A stretch of DNA of 64,000 nt, taken from NCBI RefSeq assembly GCF_003287275.1, contig NZ_QEVW01000005.1:124001-188000 (forward strand), written 5' to 3'. Position numbers and translations under genes: made by a program. Of the stretch, positions 28,563 through 37,794 are shown piece after piece (position 1 is the first letter of the stretch; each line of letters starts with the position of its first letter). The notes below the pieces were generated by a model. The model was given only the letters and a program-made list of their open reading frames with translations. It was not told the origin of the DNA and searched no databases. The DNA comes from Paenibacillus taichungensis. GTDB taxonomy: Bacteria > Bacillota > Bacilli > Paenibacillales > Paenibacillaceae.

Positions 28563-29516
28563 TCAGGAATATATAGGTGTATTTCGGCTTCGTCTCATCC
28601 GTAACTTATAGATCTCTGGCAGCGCTACACCAATCAGCACTATGATAACCCCGATCCATTGCAATGCGCTCACATGCTCGTGAAGCACAATGGATGAGAG
28701 CAGGACAGCGATTGGGAGCTCAACCGCACCAAGAATTCCGGCCATGTCGCCACCAATATGAGGCACACCTACTGCGAACAGTACTGGTGGGATAAAAGCT
28801 CCGAAGAAACCAAGCAACAATCCGAAAACAAGAAGTTGACTCCAAATCAACCCGTTAAACAGGAATGTCGGTGGGAACAGAATGCACAGCAAGACCAGAC
28901 CCCCGGTAACCATCCAGGCACTGCGAAAAGCCGGATGTGCTGTTGGAACGGCTTTACCACTAAACAGCACAAACAAGGAGTAACTTACAGCTGCCATCAA
29001 GCCAAGCGCTATACCCAAGCCGTTAAACTCTCCGAGTCCTTGTTCCAGAAAACCAGCTGCCAGCAATGTGCCGCCAAACAGGATAATCAAAGTTAGGAAT
29101 GTTACTTTGTCAGGACGCTGACGTTTGCTCACGGCCTGAATCAATACGCTAATCCACGTAAATTGGAACAAAAGAATAATGGCCAGTGACGCGGGAATAT
29201 ACCGCAAAGACTGATAATAGACAAGACCGGTAATAACCGTCGGCGTCCCTGCAGCCATCAACAGCAAACGCTGCTTCCACGTTAATTTCTGAAGCGCTTT
29301 TGCCACGGCCGCTGATGGTTTTCCATCTGCCTGTGACTTCCGTTTCATTCTAAACTTCGAATATAATGCCAGCATCCAGGACAGGATGAAGCCCGTGATC
29401 AGCTGTGTGCCCACGACCTCTCCAAGTTTGTACCCTTCGCCGTAAGCCAGAACCACAATTGTGGATAATATGCCATAGCTCATCGCTCCTGCGAGAACGG
29501 ACAGATAATATTTCAT
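28563..29516 (-). CDS. EamA/DMT-family transporter under a purine-type riboswitch
   Basis: Integral membrane protein of 317 aa with about ten hydrophobic segments and two EamA repeats (drug/metabolite transporter superfamily), typically exporters. MSYGILSTIVVLAYGEGY opens the first repeat. The ATG at 29516 is fixed by AGGAGGTTTATCTACA; a longer frame upstream overlaps the riboswitch and is not used. The leader contains a purine-family riboswitch and an overlapping terminator arranged as an ON switch. Export of a purine or a related toxic base analogue is therefore the best inference, by analogy to the adenine-induced PbuE efflux pump. Confidence 0.85.
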   Translation of the reverse strand: MKYYLSVLAGAMSYGILSTIVVLAYGEGYKLGEVVGTQLITGFILSWMLALYSKFRMKRKSQADGKPSAAVAKALQKLTWKQRLLLMAAGTPTVITGLVYYQSLRYIPASLAIILLFQFTWISVLIQAVSKRQRPDKVTFLTLIILFGGTLLAAGFLEQGLGEFNGLGIALGLMAAVSYSLFVLFSGKAVPTAHPAFRSAWMVTGGLVLLCILFPPTFLFNGLIWSQLLVFGLLLGFFGAFIPPVLFAVGVPHIGGDMAGILGAVELPIAVLLSSIVLHEHVSALQWIGVIIVLIGVALPEIYKLRMRRSRNTPIYS

Positions 29517-29595
29517 TGTAGATAAACCTCCTGATGATCGAAAAATGCGTCCGCATGTTTGATCCATGCCAAGGTCACAGACACCATCCAAATGC

Positions 29596-29649
29596 AAAAA
29601 TCCTAACTACGAGCAAGGAATACAATGATTCCCTGGCATCGTAGTTAGG
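29596..29649 (-). terminator. Riboswitch-controlled terminator
   Basis: CCTAACTACGA and TCGTAGTTAGG form a perfect 11-bp stem continued by an inner imperfect stem (AGGGAAT/ATTCCTT). On the minus strand ATTTTTG follows. Its 5' arm includes the 3' strand of riboswitch P1, so the two folds exclude each other. Confidence 0.8.
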
Positions 29650-29713
29650 AAGTATAGGCTTCCCGTAGAGACCCTCGCCCTGTGTACACTTTCGGCCTGC
29701 GAGGTTATACGAA
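29637..29713 (-). ncRNA. Purine-family riboswitch (guanine-like pocket), ON-switch layout
   Basis: On the minus strand the aptamer reads P1 TCGT, J1/2 ATAA, P2 CCTCGC/GCGAGG, J2/3 GTCTCTAC, P3 GGAAG/CTTCC, then J3/1 AACT and P1' ACGA. The J1/2 (UAUAA), J2/3 (GUYUCUAC) and J3/1 (ACU) core matches the purine riboswitch consensus, and the specificity position (C74 equivalent) is C, as in guanine-class members. L2 is unusually long (20 nt, beginning AGGCCGAAAG), but AGG in L2 could still kiss CCU in L3. Ligand binding would hold P1 and block the terminator. The consensus was recalled, not searched. Confidence 0.7.
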
Positions 29714-29763
29714 ATGAAATATGCACTTGTTTTGTTTGCGATTCGTGTGTGACGACTTTTCAT

Positions 29764-29792
29764 ATATTACATGGGAGGTGAGGTGGTGTCAA
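29764..29792 (-). promoter_or_regulatory. Sigma-A promoter for riboswitch-EamA transcript
   Basis: On the minus strand a perfect TTGACA (29787-29792), a 17-bp spacer and TAATAT (29764-29769). It lies about 50 bp upstream of the aptamer. Confidence 0.8.
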
Positions 29793-29854
29793 CCCTGATT
29801 CACAATTTAAATTTTTTTAATTCAAATTTAAGGTAAAGAACATGCGTCATTACG

Positions 29855-32068
29855 TCATTTCACAGATGAAGAATCCCATGTTAACGTTTGCTGCAATCCT
29901 TCTTTGAGACCATTTAAATCCAATCCGTCCACTGCAAATGCCTCTCGGATCAATGGAGGAGCCACGAATTCATCATATTTACCAAGATACGGCGCTTCAT
30001 CTTCTGAAAGCAACGTAGATGCGTCTTTTGCTGATCGACATTCACTCATGATCTCGGCCAAAAGTGTACGACCATCCACTTTGCCTGACACGACAAAATA
30101 ATATGGCTCCATAGGTACAACAGATCGCAAGGCGAGCTTGTCAGACAAATTTTGCTTCATCAAACGCTCCAGTGTGCGGAAAGATTTGCTTCCCACCCAA
30201 GGTAATACATACAAGGAATCTCCTCCAGCTGGAATGACAACCTGCTTCAGTAAACCACTTTCACGAGCAAGTCGACGGGCGCGTTCCAATCGATTTACCG
30301 CTTGCGGTGACAGGTAGGGATATATCACCGTGTCTGAAAGTACTTCACGCATTTTCTGGACAACCGACGTGTGAATGTCCCCACCCGCACCCAGCCACAA
30401 CGTATCCACTTTACCTTTGGCCGCCTTCACATACACAGATTTATGCTTATGATCGACCTCTTCCACTTTCCACAGTTTCCCGGCAAGAGAGAAACAGTAT
30501 CCAGGTGGCGGCACGGTTGTAATCGACCCGATCTCCTCGGAACCGTTCAGCACTTTGTGCTCTTCATCATCTTTGAACACCGCGTAAAAGCGATAGTTAT
30601 TCACGGTTTTCTCACCCGTAAGCCCAATGATTAACGTTCGATCTTCAGTCCACTGCAGATGATCGGTCTCAATCAGATAATTCAGAAAAAGCTGATATTG
30701 ATCTGCACGAATCTGCGCGAATGGTGCGAGCGAAAGTATAGCCTCAGCCAATTCTTTGGGTTCAGCCTCCCCCATGCTTTTCAGCATGCTCATCGTCTGA
30801 TGGTAGAGCACCCCCATCGGCATCTTACGGGCCTCAAGTGGTTCAACCCACTTGCTCTTTACATACAGTTCAATAACAGCAATCGCTCGCATGAGTGTCC
30901 ATGGCATTCGAGCAGGCAATTGAGCTTCCTCATCCTCTTCTTCCGGACATACAAATAGCATCTCGGAAGCCATATCCTCACGCCTGCCTGACCTTCCAAG
31001 GCGCTGAACAAAACTCGATGCACTATAAGGTGCTCCAAGCTGTACAACCCGCTCCAGTTCACCCAGGTCAATCCCCAGTTCCAACGTTACGGTAGCCGCA
31101 GCTACTGCTGGCCCTGATCCGGTTCGTAAGGCGGCTTCGGTCTCTTCTCTCAGCATCGCGGATATGCTCCCATGATGAACATGGAATACATCCCGCTCCT
31201 GTCTCCGTGCGGCGACACGCCGCATCTCAAGTATAGTGACTTCTGCATCCGTCCGACTATTGGTGAATATCAAAGCTTTTTTGCGATGTGTACTCTCATA
31301 GATGAAGTCGTAATAGGCTTTACGTGCATTATGCAGATGTTCTGCCTGCTCTTCATCCCGTGCATCCGGGAACGAAAAATGCTCCACCCTTAGACGTAGC
31401 TTGCGTCCACCCGGGGAAGAAACCACATCCACCCCCTGGTTAGTTCCAGCAGCGAGCCAGGCTGTAGCCGCATCATAATCACTTAATGTCGCAGATAACC
31501 CCACTCTTCTCGGTTTACATCCAGCCATACGTTCAATTCGCGCCAGCTCGCTCAACACCTGAATGCCACGATCCGCTCCCATGAATGCATGAACCTCGTC
31601 TATAATGACATACCGCAGATCATGAAATAATGCCGGAATGGCATTGGGACGATTCATCAGCAGACCTTCCAGTGATTCAGGCGTAATCTGAAGCACACCG
31701 GAGGGGCTTCGCATGAGTCGTGTTTTCTCTGCCTGGGGCACATCTCCATGCCAGTGCCATACCGGAATATTCCCCTCGGACAACAAGTCCTTTAGTCGCT
31801 CGAATTGGTCATTAATCAGTGCCTTAAGCGGCCCGATGTACAAGATCCCCACGGATTTGGAGGGCCGTTCATGCAGCTCGGTTAGTGCTGGAAAAAAAGC
31901 CGCCTCCGTCTTGCCGGAGGCAGTGCCTGCTGCAATCAGCATATGATGCGCGGTATGAAAACAAATGTTGCACGCTTCAATCTGTGCAGGCCGAAGGGAT
32001 TCCCATCGTTTTTTATAAATAAATTCCTGTACAAAAGGAGCCAGTCGATAGAAAGGGTTCTCACTCAT
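29855..32068 (-). CDS. sngC: DEAD/DEAH-box helicase, Shango SngC-like
   Basis: Superfamily 2 helicase of 737 aa. RecA-1 carries Walker A GTASGKT (Lys53) and the DEVH box (157-160); RecA-2 carries the arginine-finger motif QRLGRSGRR. The long C-terminal region resembles Lhr/MrfA-type helicases. It is the last gene of a three-gene operon; its ATG overlaps the upstream stop by 4 bp (ATGA), implying translational coupling. TerB-domain protein, P-loop ATPase and helicase together match the Shango antiphage system, where all three genes are reported to be needed. The helicase alone could be a repair enzyme; the operon makes defence the better reading. Confidence 0.82.
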   Translation of the reverse strand: MSENPFYRLAPFVQEFIYKKRWESLRPAQIEACNICFHTAHHMLIAAGTASGKTEAAFFPALTELHERPSKSVGILYIGPLKALINDQFERLKDLLSEGNIPVWHWHGDVPQAEKTRLMRSPSGVLQITPESLEGLLMNRPNAIPALFHDLRYVIIDEVHAFMGADRGIQVLSELARIERMAGCKPRRVGLSATLSDYDAATAWLAAGTNQGVDVVSSPGGRKLRLRVEHFSFPDARDEEQAEHLHNARKAYYDFIYESTHRKKALIFTNSRTDAEVTILEMRRVAARRQERDVFHVHHGSISAMLREETEAALRTGSGPAVAAATVTLELGIDLGELERVVQLGAPYSASSFVQRLGRSGRREDMASEMLFVCPEEEDEEAQLPARMPWTLMRAIAVIELYVKSKWVEPLEARKMPMGVLYHQTMSMLKSMGEAEPKELAEAILSLAPFAQIRADQYQLFLNYLIETDHLQWTEDRTLIIGLTGEKTVNNYRFYAVFKDDEEHKVLNGSEEIGSITTVPPPGYCFSLAGKLWKVEEVDHKHKSVYVKAAKGKVDTLWLGAGGDIHTSVVQKMREVLSDTVIYPYLSPQAVNRLERARRLARESGLLKQVVIPAGGDSLYVLPWVGSKSFRTLERLMKQNLSDKLALRSVVPMEPYYFVVSGKVDGRTLLAEIMSECRSAKDASTLLSEDEAPYLGKYDEFVAPPLIREAFAVDGLDLNGLKEGLQQTLTWDSSSVK

Positions 32069-33405
32069 AATTCAAACTCCGCCAGAAAATCATCCAGATC
32101 ATCAGCAGATGATGAATCCATTCCTTTCCCTGCTTCCTGCGGTTTTACTGCTCGCTCACCAAGCAATTGAGCATAGGTTACTTCGGGATTCTGATGGAGC
32201 GTATGCAACACATCCATGAAGTCCCGCACCACTTCACGTGTGGTCAGTAATTCATCCGCGCCGAGCCGGTTGACCGCTGTTTGCATAAAATCAACTAGAT
32301 CCTCATCCGTTAGACTTGCAGTATATCCAAAATGCAGAGCATGAATCTGACGCAGCTTCTGCAAAAGAATCAAAATCTCTTCATGGGACAACATTGGAAG
32401 TTTCAAGATCGGTCCGGTATAATTCGCGTATTCTCTTGCTGCATAGCGCCCATCGATGAGTCTGGAGCGAAGTGCTTCATAACTGAATAGTCCGCGTCTT
32501 TCATCCTCCACGAATTGTGGTGTACCGCCCACAAAAATGCCGAGGTGTTCTGCTTTGCCCTGCATCGTATCATTGAACATGGTAAGCAACTTCTCGTAGT
32601 TGCTTTGCCGGGATATACTGTTTGTAATTTTGTACAGATTCACCGCTTCATCTATGAACAACAGCAGTCCTTTGTAACCGATCCGTGCCGTAAATTCGGA
32701 CCATAATTTGAAGTAGTCATACCAGTTATCATCATCAATGATGACGCCGACAGCCAGCTCTTTCTTGGCTTCCGTCTTGGTTGCGAATTCCCCTCTCAAC
32801 CAGCGCAGCGCCGCCTGTTTTCGGTCATCATCCTCCAATTTATAGCCGTTCCAGTACGAAGCCAACACCTTGGCAAAATCGAATCCATGCACCAAATTCT
32901 GCATTTCGTTTGTCACCGCATAGATCTGCTTCTCGACTTCGGCAGGAAGAGCCGGATCATCCGGGCGCAATCCCTGACTTTGCATCGCTTGCTGCTGAAG
33001 ACCAGCGATCCACTTCTGCAAAATCGGTTCCAGTGCACCGCCATCTGGTCGTGTACGAGTAGACAGACGAGTCATCAGCTCACGATAGGTTGCGAGCCCC
33101 TGACCTTTGGTTCCCACCAGTCTGCGCTCAGGTGACAAGTCACCGTCCGCCACCACAAATTCCCGATCCATCGCATAGTTCCGAATCATCTGCAACAGAA
33201 AACTTTTCCCGCTCCCATACCTCCCTGTAATAAGCTTAAACGCTGCCCCGCCTTCTGCAATATTGTCCATATCTCGCAAAATCGCGTCCACTTCAGACTT
33301 CCGACCAACTGCAATCTGCTCCAGTCCGATTCGTGGCACAACGCCCGCGGTCAACGAATTCACTAGTGCGGTAGTCAGCCGCTTCGGTATTTTAAGTTCT
33401 GCCAC
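32065..33405 (-). CDS. sngB: P-loop ATPase (DUF2791/BREX-ATPase-like), Shango SngB-like
   Basis: 446-aa AAA-type ATPase with Walker A GRYGSGKS (61-68) and Walker B LLLFIDEA (~250). The N-terminal KIPKRLTTALVNSLTAGVVPRIGLEQIAVGR and overall layout resemble ATP-binding proteins annotated as BREX-system or DUF2791 ATPases. The start is GTG after GAGGTG, 7 bp from the stop of the TerB-domain gene; the 3' end overlaps the helicase gene. No other BREX genes (brxL, pglX, pglZ) are present. In Shango systems the equivalent protein is SngB. Confidence 0.82.
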   Translation of the reverse strand: MAELKIPKRLTTALVNSLTAGVVPRIGLEQIAVGRKSEVDAILRDMDNIAEGGAAFKLITGRYGSGKSFLLQMIRNYAMDREFVVADGDLSPERRLVGTKGQGLATYRELMTRLSTRTRPDGGALEPILQKWIAGLQQQAMQSQGLRPDDPALPAEVEKQIYAVTNEMQNLVHGFDFAKVLASYWNGYKLEDDDRKQAALRWLRGEFATKTEAKKELAVGVIIDDDNWYDYFKLWSEFTARIGYKGLLLFIDEAVNLYKITNSISRQSNYEKLLTMFNDTMQGKAEHLGIFVGGTPQFVEDERRGLFSYEALRSRLIDGRYAAREYANYTGPILKLPMLSHEEILILLQKLRQIHALHFGYTASLTDEDLVDFMQTAVNRLGADELLTTREVVRDFMDVLHTLHQNPEVTYAQLLGERAVKPQEAGKGMDSSSADDLDDFLAEFEL

Positions 33406-33412
33406 TGCCCAA

Positions 33413-35056
33413 TCACCTCTTCACATGTTCAAACACATTCATATAATCCGAAACTATACGATCACCATCAATGAGAAGGTCACCAATCGTTTCCATGGCC
33501 ACATCATTAATTTCATCCAACAGGAGTGCAGGCATCGTTCCATATTGCTCAGCCACCCGCATCAGCTCCGTATCCGGTTTGACACCAAGCAAGGCATAAA
33601 TTGCCTGTACATGCTGCGGAGATAGCATTTCAGAGAACTGTAACCACTCTTCATCCAAGTCAGCAGAAAAATCCGCCTCCCATTGTAATGATATTGGCTC
33701 GTTATTCCCGTTTTCTTGGACTCCGTCAGTTTCAAGCGCTCCCTCAAAGCCAACCTCCGATTGGTTAGACTCCTCAGCTCTTTCAGCTTCATCCGTTGAA
33801 TAATGAATGGCCATAGGCGCTTGGCTATTCACATTGTTCGCATCTTCATCTTCGGTGATATGATTTTCCTCGATCATGAGTGCTCTGCGCACATATTCGC
33901 TTTCCTGTTGCAGCGATGCAAGTTTCCCCGCATCAATTCGGACTATCGGTTGCTCCACTACTGGTACTTTCTCGACTGCAAAGGCCTTGTCCAGGTAACG
34001 TTCAATCACGTTTGCTAGCTCTGGTTCAAGGGTCTTTCCACGAAGTCGCCCTCTGAAACCGAGCAGTTCACGGCATTTATTTTCCGTGCATCGAAAAACT
34101 CGAGTTACAAACTGAATAAAATCTGCATGCTCTCCAATCGGAACATATGTTATTCGAACCGATTTTCCATAAATGGATTCATCATATACGGCTTTTCGAA
34201 ACAGCGTACGTTCGATAACTCTCTCATGATTTAGCTCAAACTGATCCAATATGCCGACCTTGCGTGTACGCAGCAGATAAGAATCCAACAAAACCATGAC
34301 TCGGGGAATGTACTGTTCCAGAACCTTCATGCCGCCATCCCTGTAAAATTTGCTGAGCGTAATGTCGTAGTCATAATATCTTTGTAACAACTTCAGCGAG
34401 ATTTCCGATATATTGCTGCTCAAGAGCCGTTGCAACTCCATATCCAGAATCTCCGGTGGCAAAAAACCACTCGAAAGCTCCACTATCTCGGATAATGACA
34501 TGTTCAACTCATGTACGAGATCATAATCAATAATCCATTCCTGCATGTACATATCCAACTGCGGAAGCCGTTCACGATAGTTCATCCATAGTTGTTTTAA
34601 TTGCTCGTAGCCTGCCTGTGGTTCCTGCCAACCAATTCCGTTAATCAGCTCATAAATATGCACAAACAGATAGGACAGATCCGTGTCAGGGAAACGGCCT
34701 TGCCGGACTTCAGTCCTCCAATACATATACCACTTGCGCTGGGGTTCGTTCATTACACCATAGGTCGGCCAATAACTCATAAAAGGAACCCAGGGAGCCT
34801 GCTCCCCTTCCACTTCAATGAGTTGCCTTGCTTCCTCTACAAACCTTTTCTCCGAAGACAATATGCCACCAGGTAATTTTATATCAAAATCAGCACGGAC
34901 AATCGTTGAACGATCAGGAACCGGGACTGCCGCTGTTATGGGTTCTTCGCACAGATCTATCTCTATAAACTCCAGTTGTCTTGAATCCTCTTTCATTGAA
35001 TTCCGTTTCACCGTCCTCCACGTGTGAATACGAACAAGTGTATCCATATTGTTCAT
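33413..35056 (-). CDS. sngA: TerB-N/TerB-C domain protein, Shango SngA-like
   Basis: 547-aa cytoplasmic protein. The TerB-N domain is recognisable around residues 85-290 (WPTYGVMNEPQRKWYMYWR, then FPDTDLSYLFVHIYELINGIG). The last ~85 residues form a TerB-C domain (LSPQHVQAIYALLG, MPALLLDEINDVAMETIGD). An acidic linker with several Glu-rich patches lies between. TerB-N/TerB-C proteins with a P-loop ATPase and a helicase form the Shango system. The first ATG (35056) has only a weak AGGA; a TATAAT overlaps this region, so the true start may be a later in-frame GTG or ATG within 60 bp. Confidence 0.8.
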   Translation of the reverse strand: MNNMDTLVRIHTWRTVKRNSMKEDSRQLEFIEIDLCEEPITAAVPVPDRSTIVRADFDIKLPGGILSSEKRFVEEARQLIEVEGEQAPWVPFMSYWPTYGVMNEPQRKWYMYWRTEVRQGRFPDTDLSYLFVHIYELINGIGWQEPQAGYEQLKQLWMNYRERLPQLDMYMQEWIIDYDLVHELNMSLSEIVELSSGFLPPEILDMELQRLLSSNISEISLKLLQRYYDYDITLSKFYRDGGMKVLEQYIPRVMVLLDSYLLRTRKVGILDQFELNHERVIERTLFRKAVYDESIYGKSVRITYVPIGEHADFIQFVTRVFRCTENKCRELLGFRGRLRGKTLEPELANVIERYLDKAFAVEKVPVVEQPIVRIDAGKLASLQQESEYVRRALMIEENHITEDEDANNVNSQAPMAIHYSTDEAERAEESNQSEVGFEGALETDGVQENGNNEPISLQWEADFSADLDEEWLQFSEMLSPQHVQAIYALLGVKPDTELMRVAEQYGTMPALLLDEINDVAMETIGDLLIDGDRIVSDYMNVFEHVKR

Positions 35057-35110
35057 TATAACACTTGTCCTGGGCCTGCGGTGATGAAAATAATAGTTTC
35101 CTTATTAACA

Positions 35111-35152
35111 GAAAAAAGAAAGACATTCAAACTGATATCCAGTTTAAATGCC
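35111..35152 (-). terminator. Terminator after bphP
   Basis: GACATTCAAACTG pairs with CAGTTTAAATGCC with mismatches. On the minus strand TTTCTTTTTTC follows. It separates the phytochrome operon from the Shango-type operon. Confidence 0.75.
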
Positions 35153-35207
35153 TTCCCACTATACCATTTTGCTTCATCCTTTACAGCAAGGTTAGTACAA
35201 CCTTATA

Positions 35208-37748
35208 TCATACCATGATAGCACGATTTTTCCCGTCACTCTTGGCTTGAGCAAGGGCCAGGCTGGCTTTTTCAATCAGATTCGACACCATCAGCGTCTC
35301 TTCAGGAACCATTACCGAACCGCCAACGCTAACCGTGACCACTTCACTTGGACTGGACAGATCCCTCTGAATTTGAAGTGCAAGCACATGTTGTCTGATT
35401 TCTTCGGCAAGCTCCGCTGAACGTTCCGATGTTGCATTCTTCAGTTTCAACATGAAGGTTCCTCCCCGAAGGCGGGAGATGACGCCATCATTCTGTTCAC
35501 TGACCACCGTCAGCACTTCTCCAATCCACTGCAGGCACAGATCGCCACCTTGAAGTCCATAAGATGCATTATATGAACGGAAATCATCGATATCTATAAT
35601 AAACAGTCCCAAACTGCATTTCTCTTGCAAACATTCATTCCAATCATCCTGAAGCTGGGATTGGAATATGGTCTGAAGCGGCATGTCTGTTAACGGATCT
35701 GTGTTGAGATAGTTCTGGAGTTGACTTGTTGTCTCCGTATAATGTTCCTGATCAGGATGAGATGTCCCACTGTTAAGAAGAACCATCACAGATGGTTTGC
35801 CAGCATGTGTAACAGAAGCCAGTGTAATCTCAAGCAGTAAGGACATGCCAGTTGCTGTGATGAAGTATGCCTGGTTGGTAAACAAACGCGTATTGTTGAG
35901 ATTCAGTTCCTCCAGATTTTGCTGCAAAATCGTTCTCGTCTTGTCAGGCACAAATCCCCTGAAATCCTTGCCGATGAGAGCTTTGGAACTTTCATAACCA
36001 AGCAGTTCAGCTGCCTTGTTATTGCAATAAATGATGAATCCATCCGTCAACGTAAAAAAGGCAACCGGTGAAAACTCCATCAACTGCAAGTAACGCTGTT
36101 CATTTTGCCGCAAAATACGTGCGTTCTGCAAAGCCTGCTCCTCTGCCTGAACCAGTTGGTTCTCTGTCTGACGGCGTACGATGCTTTTGAGCAATGGCAG
36201 CACATTCAGCTCCTTCGTTGTCCAAGGATAAGAGGTGGATTGTACGACCTCTCTCCATTTCTCGAAGGATTTTCGTGGAGACAAACGCATGCCATCATCG
36301 GTTTTGATCACCGCCTTTGCTGGATCACCTGCCCAATCCACAAGCTGAACCACCTCAGGGCGGAACCAGATGATGTAATGATGCTGCCCAGGGGATATGG
36401 CAACATAAACAATACCCGATGCTTTTTCCTTGTAAGCTTGGGCAGGATCATACTCCAAACTCAGCTTGGAAGTATGATAACTGTAATCTTCCGATTTGCC
36501 CGCCAGCCATGCTGCCAATTCGCGTACTTGCTCCCGTGTCGGCGTATCGCCATATAATAGCAGCTTGTCCTGATAACAGATCGCAGCTCCCGAAGCATCC
36601 ATAAGACTCAGTAAGGTCTGCTCTTCGCCCTGCAATTCTTCAATAATCCTCGCTGGACTTGTATTCCCAATAAAAATATTAGCAATTTGGGTAGCCGCTT
36701 CACGTGACCTGATCTCAGCCTGATATTCATCCAGCTGCTGACGTTGAAACAGTTCACTTGAGAAGAAGGAACCCAGGAAGTTACACAAGTTACGAACACG
36801 ATGGGGTATATATCTGGCTGAATAGTGATGACATGTAATCAGGCCCCACAGCTGGTTGTCATGGATCAGAGAGATGGTTACGGTTGCACCAACACCCATG
36901 TTCTGCAAATACTCAATGTGCAGAGGGGATACACTGCGCAGAACCGACAAGCTCAAATTAAGCGGTTTGCCGGTCAAAGGTTGAAGCAAGGGAACGATCT
37001 CGACAGGTGTATAATTCACGTTCACGATGGTGCGCAACCAATTGCGCAGATACAATTCCCGTGCCTGTTTGGGAATATCAGACGCCGGGTAATGGTGTCC
37101 GAGAAAAGGTTCAAGCTCTTCCTCACGCGCTTCAGCGATGACCTTCCCATTCCATTGTTCGTCAAATTCATAGATCATGACCCGATCATAACCTAGCATT
37201 TCTTTCACTTGCTCGGCAGCAATCTGACTCGCCTCGACCCGATTATCAGTACTTTTAAGTCGGCTGAAGAAGCTGGAAATCCACTCAAAATCATTACCTT
37301 CCATATCTCCATTTTCATAGGAAGGTTCCATTTCCAAAATTAACAGGCCTTCACTCTCATGAATGACTGTTGTGAAGACCTGAGCATTTCCAGATATGTT
37401 AATCGTAAGATCCATATATTGCAGGTCTGATGTTACAGATGCACTGAAGGTGCGTGCCAGTACCTGCCTTATATTATCCTTGCCAATCAGATGTTCGAGT
37501 GGAAGGCCCAGCACCTCTTGCGTAGAAAGACCGAGATGTTCCTCCGTATTTTGGCTGCATTGTACAATAGTCGGTATATTGTTGGTGCTCACAGCCAAGA
37601 GCACACCATGAGGTTGAATGAAGCCGGGGATATGAATAGGTTCTTTGTCGCAATTGTTTAGATCAATTGGATCATTGGTGTACGTACCCTGATTGAGCAA
37701 TGTACGGTTAAGCAAATTATTTTCTTTCTTGGACTTCGATTCGGGCAT
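35208..37748 (-). CDS. bphP: Bacteriophytochrome with C-terminal PAS and degenerate GGDEF domain
   Basis: 846-aa red/far-red photoreceptor. The N-terminal PAS contains Cys33 (LNNCDKEPIHIPGFIQPHG), the biliverdin attachment position of bacteriophytochromes. The GAF domain shows the chromophore-pocket motif HYPASDIPKQAR (~215-230), followed by PHY. A further PAS (~545-670) leads to a GGDEF-like domain (~690-846). Its signature reads RLRGGTFM instead of GG(D/E)EF, so diguanylate cyclase activity is probably lost; it could bind c-di-GMP or act by dimerisation. There is no histidine kinase domain. It follows the heme oxygenase gene by 46 bp. Confidence 0.9.
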   Translation of the reverse strand: MPESKSKKENNLLNRTLLNQGTYTNDPIDLNNCDKEPIHIPGFIQPHGVLLAVSTNNIPTIVQCSQNTEEHLGLSTQEVLGLPLEHLIGKDNIRQVLARTFSASVTSDLQYMDLTINISGNAQVFTTVIHESEGLLILEMEPSYENGDMEGNDFEWISSFFSRLKSTDNRVEASQIAAEQVKEMLGYDRVMIYEFDEQWNGKVIAEAREEELEPFLGHHYPASDIPKQARELYLRNWLRTIVNVNYTPVEIVPLLQPLTGKPLNLSLSVLRSVSPLHIEYLQNMGVGATVTISLIHDNQLWGLITCHHYSARYIPHRVRNLCNFLGSFFSSELFQRQQLDEYQAEIRSREAATQIANIFIGNTSPARIIEELQGEEQTLLSLMDASGAAICYQDKLLLYGDTPTREQVRELAAWLAGKSEDYSYHTSKLSLEYDPAQAYKEKASGIVYVAISPGQHHYIIWFRPEVVQLVDWAGDPAKAVIKTDDGMRLSPRKSFEKWREVVQSTSYPWTTKELNVLPLLKSIVRRQTENQLVQAEEQALQNARILRQNEQRYLQLMEFSPVAFFTLTDGFIIYCNNKAAELLGYESSKALIGKDFRGFVPDKTRTILQQNLEELNLNNTRLFTNQAYFITATGMSLLLEITLASVTHAGKPSVMVLLNSGTSHPDQEHYTETTSQLQNYLNTDPLTDMPLQTIFQSQLQDDWNECLQEKCSLGLFIIDIDDFRSYNASYGLQGGDLCLQWIGEVLTVVSEQNDGVISRLRGGTFMLKLKNATSERSAELAEEIRQHVLALQIQRDLSSPSEVVTVSVGGSVMVPEETLMVSNLIEKASLALAQAKSDGKNRAIMV

Positions 37749-37794
37749 AGCCTGAAAAATCCCCTCTCATGATGTGATAACTCTTATTCTCAAC

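Noticed and set aside
29637..29713. 8-oxoguanine riboswitch specifically
   Set aside because: Known examples are linked to 8-oxoguanine deaminase genes. None is here and the pocket looks guanine-like, so only the broader purine class is claimed.
32065..33405. BREX system
   Set aside because: The ATPase resembles BREX ATP-binding proteins, but no pglX, pglZ, brxA, brxB or brxL gene is present; the TerB-plus-helicase context fits Shango better.
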